The notes below the pieces were generated by a model that worked only from the letters and a program-made list of their open reading frames with translations, had not been told where the DNA came from and did no database searches. Positions 42,220-50,570 of a stretch of DNA of 64,000 nt are shown piece after piece. The translations under genes and the position numbers were made by a program. The stretch is from contig JABFXB010000019.1 of the NCBI GenBank assembly GCA_013361975.1, positions 70,506 through 134,505 on the forward strand, in the 5' to 3' direction. The first letter of the stretch is position 1. Every line of letters begins with the position of its first letter. The DNA comes from Dermatophilaceae bacterium. GTDB lineage: Bacteria; Actinomycetota; Actinomycetes; Actinomycetales; Dermatophilaceae.

Positions 42220-42244
42220 GTGTCTATGTTGACATCTGTCTATG
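42213..42244. promoter_or_regulatory. Two tandem 16-bp ArsR operator repeats
   Basis: TTGACATGTGTCTATG is followed directly by TTGACATCTGTCTATG, differing at one base. Each contains a GACA-N2-TGTC dyad. They cover the arsR start codon and the divergent promoter region. Confidence 0.8.
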
Positions 42245-42340
42245 CCGGTTGCAAGATGGGTGATGTCGACATCGACAACCATCGAAACAGCGTGGGTTCC
42301 GCCGAGCCGGGACTCCACCGACCGAACCGGAGGCCGTCTC

Positions 42341-43780
42341 GTGACCAGCACGACCCACGCACTCACCGACACCACCACCGACACCGCCACGAGCGCGTCG
42401 CGACGGACCGGCGCGGCCGTTGCGGTCATCGGCGCCGGCCCGATCGGTCTGGCCGCCGCAGTGCACCTCCTCGAGCGGGGGCTCGAGCCGATCGTGCTCG
42501 AGCGCGGTGACCGCGCCGGCGTCTCCGTGGCGTCATGGGGTCACGTGCGGCTCTTCTCCCGCTGGTCCGAGCTCATCGACCCAGCCGCCCGGCGACTGCT
42601 CAGCAGCCGAGGCTGGGTCGAGCCCGAGGCGAACCACTACCCGACCGGTGCTGAATGGGCGGATGAGTACCTCCGGCCCCTGGCCGACGCCCTCGGGGAC
42701 CGCGTCCACTACGAGACCACGGTGACCGGGGTCGCCCGGCAGGGCCGGGACCGCGTTGTCGACTCCGGCCGCGAGGAGCAGCCGTTCACTGTCCACGTGC
42801 GCCACGCCGACGGGCGCGCTGGGCGGGTCACCGCCGCAGCCGTCGTCGACGCCTCCGGTACGTGGACGCGCCCGAACCCGCTCGGCAGCGACGGCTATCC
42901 GGCAGACGGAGAGCGGGAGCCCGACGTCGCAGCCCACGTCTCGTACCGCGTCCCCGACGTCGGGACCGCGGACGATGTAGCCCGCTTCGGCGGCAGGCGC
43001 ACGGCTGTCGTCGGGTCGGGCCATTCCGCCCTGGCGGCTCTGGTCGCCCTCGCTACGCTCGCCGAGAAGGTGGCGGGCACGAAGGCAGTCTGGGTGCTGC
43101 GCCGAGGGGTTGTCGGCAGCGCCTACGGCGGCGGCGACGCGGACCAGCTGCCGGCCCGCGGAGCCCTCGGCCTGCGCGCGCGCGACGCCGTCGCGGCCGG
43201 GCACATCGAGGTCGTGACGGGGTTCCGGACGCTGGCTGTCGAGCCCGTCGCCGACGGGACCCTGGCCCTGGTCGGCGAGGACGGGCGCCGCGTCGATGGT
43301 CTCGATGAGGTCGTCGGCCTCACGGGGTTCCGCCCGGACCACTCGATCATGTCGGAGCTGCGCCTGCGCCTCGACGACCGGCTCGAGGCCCCCGTCGGGC
43401 TCGCGCCGCTCATCGACCCCAACGTCCACTCGTGCGGCACCGTCTACCCGCACGGTGCGGGCGAGCTGGCCCACGACGAGCAGGGGGTCTTCGTCGTCGG
43501 GATGAAGGCGTACGGCCGCGCGCCGACGTTCCTGGCGCTCACCGGTTACGAGCAGGTCCGCTCTGTCGCGGCCGCCCTGGCGGGCGACCACGAGGCAGCC
43601 TCCCGGGTCGAGCTCACACTCCCAGAGACCGGGGTCTGTGGCGGGGCAGGCCTGTTCGACGCCCCGGACGCCACCAAGGCGGAAGCCGTCGGGGGCTGCT
43701 GTGCACCGGCCGCCCCGCAGCTCGTCCAGATCGGCGCCCCGTCGGACAGCGTGGGAGCGTGCGGAACCACCGGGTGTTGA
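42341..43780 (+). CDS. ArsO-like FAD-dependent monooxygenase
   Basis: A 479-residue flavoprotein with the FAD dinucleotide motif VAVIGAGPIGLAAAVHL at the start, a second nucleotide motif TAVVGSGHSALAALVAL (NADPH) near the middle, and GVFVVGMKAYGRAPTFL near the end. The C-terminus is Cys-rich (GGCCAPAAP, GACGTTGC), which could bind arsenic. Similar flavoproteins (ArsO) sit in ars operons. The GTG at 42341 has a CCGGAGGCC ribosome site; ATG at 42242 would start inside the operator. Divergent from arsR and followed by an MFS transporter. Confidence 0.82.
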   Translation: MTSTTHALTDTTTDTATSASRRTGAAVAVIGAGPIGLAAAVHLLERGLEPIVLERGDRAGVSVASWGHVRLFSRWSELIDPAARRLLSSRGWVEPEANHYPTGAEWADEYLRPLADALGDRVHYETTVTGVARQGRDRVVDSGREEQPFTVHVRHADGRAGRVTAAAVVDASGTWTRPNPLGSDGYPADGEREPDVAAHVSYRVPDVGTADDVARFGGRRTAVVGSGHSALAALVALATLAEKVAGTKAVWVLRRGVVGSAYGGGDADQLPARGALGLRARDAVAAGHIEVVTGFRTLAVEPVADGTLALVGEDGRRVDGLDEVVGLTGFRPDHSIMSELRLRLDDRLEAPVGLAPLIDPNVHSCGTVYPHGAGELAHDEQGVFVVGMKAYGRAPTFLALTGYEQVRSVAAALAGDHEAASRVELTLPETGVCGGAGLFDAPDATKAEAVGGCCAPAAPQLVQIGAPSDSVGACGTTGC

Positions 43781-43851
43781 CACCTCGCGCCCGCGACCAC
43801 GGCGCGGTGGACCCGTCGACGCCGCAGCCCTGCCCCGGCGTCGACGTCGCC

Positions 43852-45045
43852 ATGTCCTCGAGCCCTCCGCGCCGTCCCCGCCGGGCACTCCCGGCCCTCT
43901 GCGTCACCCAGATCGTCGGCTGGGGTGTCCTCTACTACGCCTTCCCCGTCATGCTGCCCGCCCTCACCCGTGACACCGGGTGGCCGGCCACCTCCACGAC
44001 CGCGGCGTTCTCCGCAGCACTCGTGGTCTCGGCCCTCGTCGGGATCCCGGTCGGACGTCTCATCGACACGGCCGGGCCCCGCTGGACCATGACGGCCGGC
44101 TCGTTGCTCGGCGCCGCTGCGTTCGCCCTTGTCGCCGTCGCCCAGAACCTGCTCGTCTTCACCATCGGATGGGTGCTGACTGGTGCCGCGATGGCCGCGA
44201 CCTTCTACCAGCCCGCTTTCGCCGCACTCACGCGCTGGTACGGCCGTGACCGGGTCCGGGCACTGACCACCCTCACCCTGGCCGGTGGCCTCGCCAGCAC
44301 CGTGTTCGCCCCAGTCACGGCGACGCTCACCGACCACCTCGGGTGGCGTCACGCCACCCTCACGCTCGCCGGCGTCGTCCTGGTCATCGCGGCACCGCTG
44401 CACGCCGTGGGTCTCCGAGGCCCGTGGCCACGGCACTCTCCCGAGCACGCGGCGGGATCGGTCAAGGCCGCCGCGCTCAGTGCTCACGCCATCACCACGA
44501 GCAGACCCTTCCGTCAGCTGGCCGTCGCCCTCACGCTGTCCGGGTTCGCCATGTACGCCGTCGTCTTCGGGCTCATCCCACTCCTCACCGGACGCGGTGC
44601 CTCTACGTCCGAGGCTGCGTGGGCGCTCGGGCTCGGAGGCCTCGGTCAGACCCTGGGCCGCCTGCTCTACGCGCCCGTTGCCGCGCGCACCAGCCCCCGA
44701 ACACGCACCGCCGTCCTCACCTTCGCCGGCGGCGCGACGACCGCGCTCCTCGCGTTCCTCGCCGGGCCGATCTGGTTGCTTACCGTCGTTGCGATGGCCG
44801 CCGGGATGGTCCGCGGCAACCTCACCCTCCTGCAGGCGACCGCCGTCACCGACCGATGGGGAACCAGCTCCTATGGGCGCCTGACCGCAGTCCTTGCCGC
44901 GCCCGTCACCATCGCGGGAGCGCTGGCACCGTGGGCTGTCGCATCCCTCAGTGGCCCGCTGGGGGGATACGCGAACGCGTTCTGGCTGCTCGCGGTCCTG
45001 TCGCTGTCGGCCGCTGCCATCGCCGCGCGCGTGCCGACTGTGTGA
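43852..45045 (+). CDS. MFS transporter
   Basis: 397 aa, twelve predicted helices, with MFS motif-A-like loops (GIPVGRLIDTAGPRWTM) and the second-half counterpart (GRLLYAPVAARTSPRTRT). It follows the ArsO-like gene by 71 bp and is likely co-transcribed, so an arsenical or arsenic-conjugate substrate is plausible. Sequence alone does not show it. An earlier GTG at 43807 is possible. Confidence 0.8.
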   Translation: MSSSPPRRPRRALPALCVTQIVGWGVLYYAFPVMLPALTRDTGWPATSTTAAFSAALVVSALVGIPVGRLIDTAGPRWTMTAGSLLGAAAFALVAVAQNLLVFTIGWVLTGAAMAATFYQPAFAALTRWYGRDRVRALTTLTLAGGLASTVFAPVTATLTDHLGWRHATLTLAGVVLVIAAPLHAVGLRGPWPRHSPEHAAGSVKAAALSAHAITTSRPFRQLAVALTLSGFAMYAVVFGLIPLLTGRGASTSEAAWALGLGGLGQTLGRLLYAPVAARTSPRTRTAVLTFAGGATTALLAFLAGPIWLLTVVAMAAGMVRGNLTLLQATAVTDRWGTSSYGRLTAVLAAPVTIAGALAPWAVASLSGPLGGYANAFWLLAVLSLSAAAIAARVPTV

Positions 45046-45199
45046 GCGGAGCGGTGCCGCGCGGCGACGGCGTCCGGCAGGGCCCTGATCCCGCGCGCCC
45101 AGACCGGCTCACGCCACGCCGCTGGTGCATTTCGCCCCGGCTTCGGCTGTTGTGCTGGCAGCATGAGCGCACCACCACCGGACGCACAGGGGAGTGAGC

Positions 45200-46894
45200 G
45201 TGGGGTTCTTCCGACGATTGCTGGGCACACGCGGTACGCAGACCCGCTCCGTCCTGGAGAGCGTGCCCGGAACGACGGCTCGAGCGCCCGGGGAGATCTG
45301 GCAGCGACCGCGGTTCGCCGTGCTGGATGTCGAGACCACCGGGCTGCGCGCTAACGAGCACCGGGTCGTCGAGATCGCAGTGGTCACGAACGACCTGCGT
45401 GGCGTCGTGCTCGACGAGTGGTCGACGCGCGTCAACCCTCAAGGGCCGGTCGGCGCAACCCACATCCACGGCATCACGCAGGCCGATGTCGCGGACGCTC
45501 CGGTGTTCGCTGAGGTCCTCCCAGAGCTGAACCGGCGCCTCGCCAAGGCTGCCGTTGCCGCACACAACGCGAGGTTCGACCTGGCCTTCGTCCGGAGGGA
45601 GTACCAACGGGCCGGCTGGGACCTACCGTTCGTCCCGGCTCTGTGCACACTGCAGGCGTCCGAGTACCACCTGCCGTCTCTGGACCGTCGGCGCCTCGCA
45701 GACTGCTGCTGGGCCGTCGGGGTACCGGTGAACGGCGCTCACTCGGCTCTGGGTGATGCGCGCGCGACCGCGTCGCTCCTCGCGGCGTTCATGCACCCCG
45801 CGACCGGATACCCACCGCTGCCGGAGCACGCGCACCTCATTGAGCAGGCGTTCTCTATCGAATGGCCGACGAGCGCGACGTCCCGGTCTACCCCGGACTC
45901 GCCCACGACACGGTGGACCTCACCAGGGACTCCAGCGACCTCACGGCCGCTCAGTGCCCGGGCGCAGCAGGTGATCGCCCGGGAGTCGGCAGCGCCGCCC
46001 GCCGCCAGCCTTCTCGACCTCATCGAGCGGTTCTCCCTCGTCGACGCCCTCGATGAGGGCGCGCCGCAAGGGACGCTGGCGTACTTGGAGAAACTGGCTG
46101 AAGCTCTCGAGGATGGCGAGATCACGGACGACGAGGCGGCAGACCTGCGCGCAGTGTCGGGCGTGATGTCGCTGATGCCCGAGGACGTCGCCGCCGCGAA
46201 CCGGGCCTTCGTCTTGGCACTGGCCCACGGGGCTCTAGCCGACGGCAAGGTCTCGAGGGCGGAACGCGCGGAGTTGGGCACCGTCGCGGCCATGCTCGCC
46301 GTCGACGCGAGGATCATCCCGGCACTTCTGGATCGAGCTGAACAGGCTCGGCATGCTCGCCTCAGTGAGGGCCTGAAGCCGTTGCCTGAGACGTGGGAAC
46401 ACGGGGCGCCTCTGCGTGTCGGAGACAAGGTCGTTTTCACCGGCTGCGACGAAGACCTTCGGGCCCTGCTCGAGGCTGAGTCGGAGCGCCTAGGAGTGCG
46501 CGTCCTGGGAACGGTCTCGGCCAAGGTGGCGGCTCTGGTCAGCGACGGGTCCATGGACGGGGGTAAGGCGGCACGGGCCCGCGAGCTCGGCACCCGCATC
46601 GTGCACCCTCGCGTCTACCGGGTCATGCTGTCGCATCTGCAGCCGTCGCTGTCCAGGGTGGCCGGCGCCGTCCTGGAGGTTCCCCGGGCCGCTGAGCCCG
46701 GCATGGTGGCTCTCGCCGAGTCTGTCTCCCCGTTGCCCGACGTCGTGGGCCCCCGTGCCGTGGACAACCCTCCTGCGCCGAGTCCGGCGGAGGTGCGCAC
46801 ATGGGCCCGAGCGAACGGGCTCGAGGTCGGGGTGCGAGGAAGGCTCCCGAGGGAAGTGCTGCAGGCCTACACGAGCGCCCAGACGGGCCCGTAG
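45200..46894 (+). CDS. DEDDh exonuclease with TerB-like, BRCT and Lsr2-type C-terminal domains
   Basis: A 564-residue multidomain protein. Residues about 38-200: DnaQ/epsilon-type 3'-5' exonuclease with motifs VLDVETTGL, HNARFDLAFV and HSALGDARAT (DEDDh). A Ser/Thr/Pro linker comes next. Residues about 265-390 are helical and resemble TerB tellurite-resistance domains (FVLALAHGALADGKVSRAE). A BRCT domain follows (KVVFTGCDEDLRALLEAE). The last 30 residues match the Lsr2 DNA-binding tail (EVRTWARANGLEVGVRGRLP). GTG at 45200 has GGGGAG upstream; GTG 45194 is also in frame. Presumed DNA repair or processing role. Confidence 0.85.
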   Translation: MGFFRRLLGTRGTQTRSVLESVPGTTARAPGEIWQRPRFAVLDVETTGLRANEHRVVEIAVVTNDLRGVVLDEWSTRVNPQGPVGATHIHGITQADVADAPVFAEVLPELNRRLAKAAVAAHNARFDLAFVRREYQRAGWDLPFVPALCTLQASEYHLPSLDRRRLADCCWAVGVPVNGAHSALGDARATASLLAAFMHPATGYPPLPEHAHLIEQAFSIEWPTSATSRSTPDSPTTRWTSPGTPATSRPLSARAQQVIARESAAPPAASLLDLIERFSLVDALDEGAPQGTLAYLEKLAEALEDGEITDDEAADLRAVSGVMSLMPEDVAAANRAFVLALAHGALADGKVSRAERAELGTVAAMLAVDARIIPALLDRAEQARHARLSEGLKPLPETWEHGAPLRVGDKVVFTGCDEDLRALLEAESERLGVRVLGTVSAKVAALVSDGSMDGGKAARARELGTRIVHPRVYRVMLSHLQPSLSRVAGAVLEVPRAAEPGMVALAESVSPLPDVVGPRAVDNPPAPSPAEVRTWARANGLEVGVRGRLPREVLQAYTSAQTGP

Positions 46895-47715
46895 CTCGCT
46901 TCACAGCCCAGCGCGTGGTGAGCTCGGACAGTCTTCCGTCCGTCGGACGAGCATCGTCTGACCGATGACATCTGGCGCGGCCCGCGGTCCCGACCAGGTC
47001 CGGGACGGTCCTGGGTGCGGTCGGGGGCGCAGCGTCGCTTTCGGCGGCCCCTGCAGCGTCACCCTCAGCATCACTCTCAGCACCACCGCCGACCGGGCCG
47101 GTCGCGCAGACCGGGTCCACGCCGGCACGCCGGCAATGCAGGAGGTGGCCGCGTCCTGCAGGTGGCTGGGGCGACCCCGCCGGTTCTCTTGCCCTCGCAC
47201 CTCGGGCGCGGCCGACGGCGATGCTCCCCTCAATAGGAACCCGGACCTGGCGCACACCAGGGGGTGGGATGCGGTCTCCGCCCAAGCCAGTCGGGCGAGG
47301 ACGCGACCACGCCCGCATGGCTGGCCGCGAGTGATCCCACGTCCGAGACGTGTCACGTCACGGCGCCTTGGCGGGCGCCACCGCGAACGAGGCAGAGAAG
47401 GAGAAGGGAGCAGGCGGCGTTTGCCCAGATCAGAGGCCTGTACGAGGTGCGGTCGGGACACGTCACCGTGCCGGGTTGAGCACGCTCTCCCCGCTACTCG
47501 CAGGCCAACTGTCGCGCGGGGGCGGTGATGCGGTTGTGCGCTCGCTGCTGCGGACTCCAGGTCGTCATCCGCACCTCGGGCGCAGACGGTCGGCACGTTG
47601 GTCTGGCCCGAAAGGGTCCGGGGCGACTGCCGTCGTCTGCGGTATCCGGACCGTGACCGCTCCACCACCGAACGAGGGCCGCCACTGGCGCTTTCGTCCA
47701 CCTCAGGAGCGCACC
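46895..47715. other. Long intergenic stretch, no supported gene
   Basis: About 820 bp with long open frames on both strands, but none has a ribosome site, conserved motif or sensible composition. It lies between a chromosomal-looking gene and the RepL-like gene, so it could hold the left end of the integrated element or a replication origin; no clear iterons were recognised. Confidence 0.5.
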
Positions 47716-48405
47716 ATGCTGACCACCACCCCCGTCACCCCTGCATCACCGGGCACCTCGTCCGCGGCCGTCCAGATGGCCTCGACAGCGGACGGCTGCT
47801 CGCGACCCGTCGAGGGCGCGCAGCCACCCCCTCGTCGCACCACGACCGCCCGGACGTCACAGGCGGCACCGACCTCAGCCTCTGGAGCGCCTACACGTGG
47901 ACGCGTCACATCGGCGCGCACCCGAGCCAAGGAGGTGGTCGAGCTCGAGACCGGCGAGGTGCGCATGGTCGAGATGGCCGAGCCGCCCCCACGTCACGGC
48001 GACCCGTTCACGATGTCGTTCAACGGCGACATGATGCTGTTCGCCTCCTCGCCCGCGGCCCGGAGTCTAACCGGCGTGCACTGGCACGTGTGGACGGCCC
48101 TGTGCAACATGATGGACTACAACAACGTCCTGCACCTGAACATCGCCCACCTCGCGCGTCAGCTCGGGCGGGACCGCCCCACCGTCAGTCGAGCGATCTC
48201 CCACCTGGAAACGACCGGTCTGGTTCGGCGAGCGGCCGACCCGCGCGACCCCTCCCGCACCGTGCTCGCCGTGAACGCGCACCTGGCGTACCGAGGCCGC
48301 GTCGGTGACCGTCGACGCACCGTTCAAGAGCAGACATGGGCCGCGTCCGGCGCGCAGCTGTCTGTGGCGACGCCGAAGCGTTCTTCCAGGCACGAAGCCG
48401 CCTAG
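47716..48405 (+). CDS. RepL-like replication initiator / winged-helix DNA-binding protein
   Basis: 229 aa beginning MLTTTPVTPAS after CAGGAGCG. The N-terminal 95 residues are disordered. The C-terminal domain begins GDPFTMSFNGDMMLFASSPA and contains a winged helix: HVWTALCNMMDYNNVLHL, HLARQLGRDRPTVSRAISHL and GLVRRAADP. This order resembles RepL-type plasmid initiators, in which an early-domain pattern precedes the wHTH. A MarR-like regulator is the alternative. First gene of the accessory region. Confidence 0.65.
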   Translation: MLTTTPVTPASPGTSSAAVQMASTADGCSRPVEGAQPPPRRTTTARTSQAAPTSASGAPTRGRVTSARTRAKEVVELETGEVRMVEMAEPPPRHGDPFTMSFNGDMMLFASSPAARSLTGVHWHVWTALCNMMDYNNVLHLNIAHLARQLGRDRPTVSRAISHLETTGLVRRAADPRDPSRTVLAVNAHLAYRGRVGDRRRTVQEQTWAASGAQLSVATPKRSSRHEAA

Positions 48406-48423
48406 GCTCAACGGCCGTTGACG

Positions 48424-48442
48424 TGAAGAGGTCTACACTTCA
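48424..48442 (+). promoter_or_regulatory. Element-wide dyad promoter, site A (leaderless start at 48447)
   Basis: TGAAGAGGTCTACACTTCA. TACACT at 48434-48439 serves as -10 and is followed by exactly 7 nt, then ATG 48447. No ribosome site. The sequence matches sites B to E. Confidence 0.8.
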
Positions 48443-48446
48443 GGGC

Positions 48447-49016
48447 ATGGTGAGCGCTCACCAGCCGGGTCGGGGTCGTGCCCAGCGCGCCCCAGGTCCC
48501 ACTTTCGACGTACGCGTCCTGGAACAAGGACGCGCTTGGGTCGACCGCGACGGAAGACGCCGTTCGTTGGCCGGGATGACGGTGACCGAGCTCGAGGACG
48601 TCATCGCGTTCCTGCGCACGCACCGTGACGTCTTCTACCTGCTCGTCCTGCGTCGGGAGGTCGGCCTGCGCCTGCTGGCAGTCGGTGCGGGCCAGACCGA
48701 GCAGATGCCACGAACCTCGTCCGAACGTGATGACCAGGATCGCCCGACGGCCACGACGCCGGTACCCCCGACGGCGTCGAGGGTGGCTGCGTCGAGCGTG
48801 GCTGCGTCGCGGGGCGAGGTGCCGAGCAGGGCGCAGGCTGTGGAGTTCGTCCACGCCTCCGCTCTTAGGCGCGGTCCTGGCCCGCACCACGGGAACCGTC
48901 GCCGCGACCATCTGTGGTCCTCGCTCGGTCAAGGGCCAGACGTCTGGCTCCAGGCCACTGCGCTCATGCGTGCCTTGCAACGTCGCGCCAAGACGGGGGC
49001 CGGTGCGGAACCGTAG
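48447..49016 (+). CDS. Unrecognised protein, family 1 (paralogue of 53955 gene)
   Basis: 189 aa from a probably leaderless mRNA. The N-terminal core FDVRVLEQGRAWVDRDGRRR, then a MTVTELEDVIAFLRTHRDVF region and YLLVLRREVGLRLL, aligns with residues about 125-185 of the product at 53955 (LDLRVFDQDQWWVDRN, YLMTVRRDLLQRI). The C-termini also match (ALMRALQRRAK against PLMRALRRRLS). A disordered Ala/Ser/Thr linker separates the two conserved blocks. No enzyme motif seen. It belongs to the duplicated promoter-linked gene set of the element. Confidence 0.65.
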   Translation: MVSAHQPGRGRAQRAPGPTFDVRVLEQGRAWVDRDGRRRSLAGMTVTELEDVIAFLRTHRDVFYLLVLRREVGLRLLAVGAGQTEQMPRTSSERDDQDRPTATTPVPPTASRVAASSVAASRGEVPSRAQAVEFVHASALRRGPGPHHGNRRRDHLWSSLGQGPDVWLQATALMRALQRRAKTGAGAEP

Positions 49017-49131
49017 GCCAGGCCGGCCCGGCCGCAGCGTCGGAGTTGCTGGCCCCTAGCTCCCGCTGGGGCTGTCTGCATGGACGCGCAGAGCGCTGTC
49101 GAGGACGTCCCGATCGCAATGAGCCTCGACA

Positions 49132-49147
49132 TGTAGAGGTCTACACT
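49132..49147 (+). promoter_or_regulatory. Element-wide dyad promoter, site B (leaderless start at 49155)
   Basis: TGTAGA-GG-TCTACA is a perfect dyad at 49132-49145. TACACT at 49142-49147 is followed by 7 nt and GTG 49155. From TAGAGG to TTCA it is nearly identical to site A. Confidence 0.85.
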
Positions 49148-49154
49148 TCACGGT

Positions 49155-50129
49155 GTGGGCCACGAGACGCGTAGGACGCGGCGGAGCAGGGGCGGCGCTG
49201 GGGGCGGTGCTATGTCCGTCGAGTCCGTCGAGTCCGTCGAGTCCGTCGAGTCCGTCGAGTCCGTCGAGTCCGTCGAGTCCGTCGAGTCCGTCGGGGATGT
49301 CGGGGACGTCGGGGACGTCGGGGACGTCGGGGACGTCGAGGAGCGCGGTGGGCTGTACCTTGCCCGGAGCCGGGGTTCTCTGCATCTTTTCGACCTGGAC
49401 GCTGGGGCGTACCTGCGTCTGCCGGGTGAGCGCTCCAACGCGTTTCCTCACGACGTGTCCGTGCTCCGGCTGACGAGCGTGGAGCGTTGGCCACGCGTCG
49501 GTGACACGTTCTTCATCTGGGTCGACTCGCCAGCTGAGTACGCGGTCTGGGACTACTGGCGTCAGTCGTCATCCATCGCGGCGCTGTACCGCGTCAGGCG
49601 TGCCGGTCGGCACGTGGGGCGAGCTGGCGTGGACCACGGGCGGGTCAGGGGCCGCGCGGGCGCTGCAGGTTGTGCCGCCGACGCGGCGTTCGGGCCGGGC
49701 TCCTCGGGCTCTCCGGGCTCCCCGGGGCCCCCACCCGCCCCGGGGTCCCCACCCGCCGCGGGGTCGGGGGAGCCGCAGACGCCTACAAGCGACACGTGGG
49801 GCGGAGCCCCGGCTCGGCCCGGACTGGCCGAGGTCCTCCCGGGCCTGGAGGTTGCCGTCGACGGTGTCTGGCAGGTGGTCACCTCTGCGGAGACTCCGCT
49901 CGAGGTTCGCGGGTCGCGTCTGCGGCCCAGGCCCGTGCTCGAGTGGCCGCTGACGAGCGACGAGGAGTGGGTGACCCTACTCGTCCTCTACCAGCTCGAG
50001 GAGGGGGAACTGATGCAGGCGCACCTTGAGGTCCGGCCCGCTGGTGGCTCGTCGAAACTGCGGTCGACGAGCCCGCTCACCGGGATGCGGTTGGTCGTTC
50101 CCGAGCAGCCGGCGTGGCCAACGCATTGA
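49155..50129 (+). CDS. Unrecognised protein, family 2, with VES/GDV repeats
   Basis: 324 aa. Residues 20-65 are a tandem repeat tract, eight VES then five GDV units. Residues about 65-150 (RGSLHLFDLDAGAYLRLPG, LTSVERWPRVGDTFFIWVDS, SSSIAALYRV) align with the smaller protein at 53491. A collagen-like Gly/Pro/Ser linker follows, then a second beta-rich region (GVWQVVTSAETPLEVRGSRL). All six frames are open across the repeats; this frame is chosen because of the paralogue and the fixed 7-nt promoter spacing. Unknown function. Confidence 0.65.
   Translation: MGHETRRTRRSRGGAGGGAMSVESVESVESVESVESVESVESVESVGDVGDVGDVGDVGDVEERGGLYLARSRGSLHLFDLDAGAYLRLPGERSNAFPHDVSVLRLTSVERWPRVGDTFFIWVDSPAEYAVWDYWRQSSSIAALYRVRRAGRHVGRAGVDHGRVRGRAGAAGCAADAAFGPGSSGSPGSPGPPPAPGSPPAAGSGEPQTPTSDTWGGAPARPGLAEVLPGLEVAVDGVWQVVTSAETPLEVRGSRLRPRPVLEWPLTSDEEWVTLLVLYQLEEGELMQAHLEVRPAGGSSKLRSTSPLTGMRLVVPEQPAWPTH
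49218..49334. repeat. Two adjoining 9-bp coding minisatellites
   Basis: Eight perfect copies of GTCGAGTCC (49218-49289) followed by five copies of GTCGGGGAC (49290-49334, first copy with one change). The 9-bp units keep the frame, so slippage would change protein length in 3-residue steps. Confidence 0.95.
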
Positions 50130-50291
50130 CTAGATCCCTGGCCCAGGGCCTGAGCGGGGCCCGAAGCGTTGGCTGACTCACGACCGAGATGAGCTTCGCT
50201 GGGCCGTCTGCCGGGGGCGGGCTTGGCGAGTCTCTGAAGGCGCGCAGGTGGTGACGTTCGAACAGGGCGGGGAGGCGCCGGGGCGGTGTGC

Positions 50292-50570
50292 TCAGGCGCC
50301 GGCGGCGGCGGTGCGCTGCTGCGTCATCATCCCGACGGCGCGGGCCGCCATGTCCTTCATCTGCTCGAAGTAGCGTGCATGCGTGGTGCGCAGCGCCTCC
50401 TTCGACCGCGCGCCGAGTACGACGATCTCAATCTCGGGATGTCCCCGGTGAAGCGACTCAGCTCGGAACCGGGCCTTCATGGCCTCACGGGATGACGCGC
50501 ACTCCTCGAGGGAGAGCAGCCGGGACTCGGAGCGGTCGAACACGATGAGGTAGTGGTTCACGTTGCTCAC
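50292..50570 (-). CDS. Small protein coupled to a RelA/SpoT-domain gene
   Basis: 92 aa starting at GTG (MSNVNHYLIVFDRSESRLLS) with an AAGGAGG ribosome site inside the end of the upstream gene and a GTGA overlap. An alpha/beta fold is suggested: YLIVFDR strand, helices EECASSREAMKARFRAESLH, and IEIVVLGARSKEALRTTHAR. It recurs beside this synthetase type in actinobacteria as far as I recall; the function is unknown. The coupling makes it a candidate regulator or antitoxin of the synthetase. Confidence 0.7.
   Translation of the reverse strand: MSNVNHYLIVFDRSESRLLSLEECASSREAMKARFRAESLHRGHPEIEIVVLGARSKEALRTTHARYFEQMKDMAARAVGMMTQQRTAAAGA

Noticed and set aside
46901..47701. A 266-codon minus-strand open frame in the gap before the RepL-like gene
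   Set aside because: High Arg/Pro/Ser composition, no ribosome site, no motif. Typical of random open frames at about 70% GC.
49218..49334. Possible CRISPR-like repeat array
   Set aside because: The 9-bp units are contiguous with no spacers. It is a coding minisatellite.
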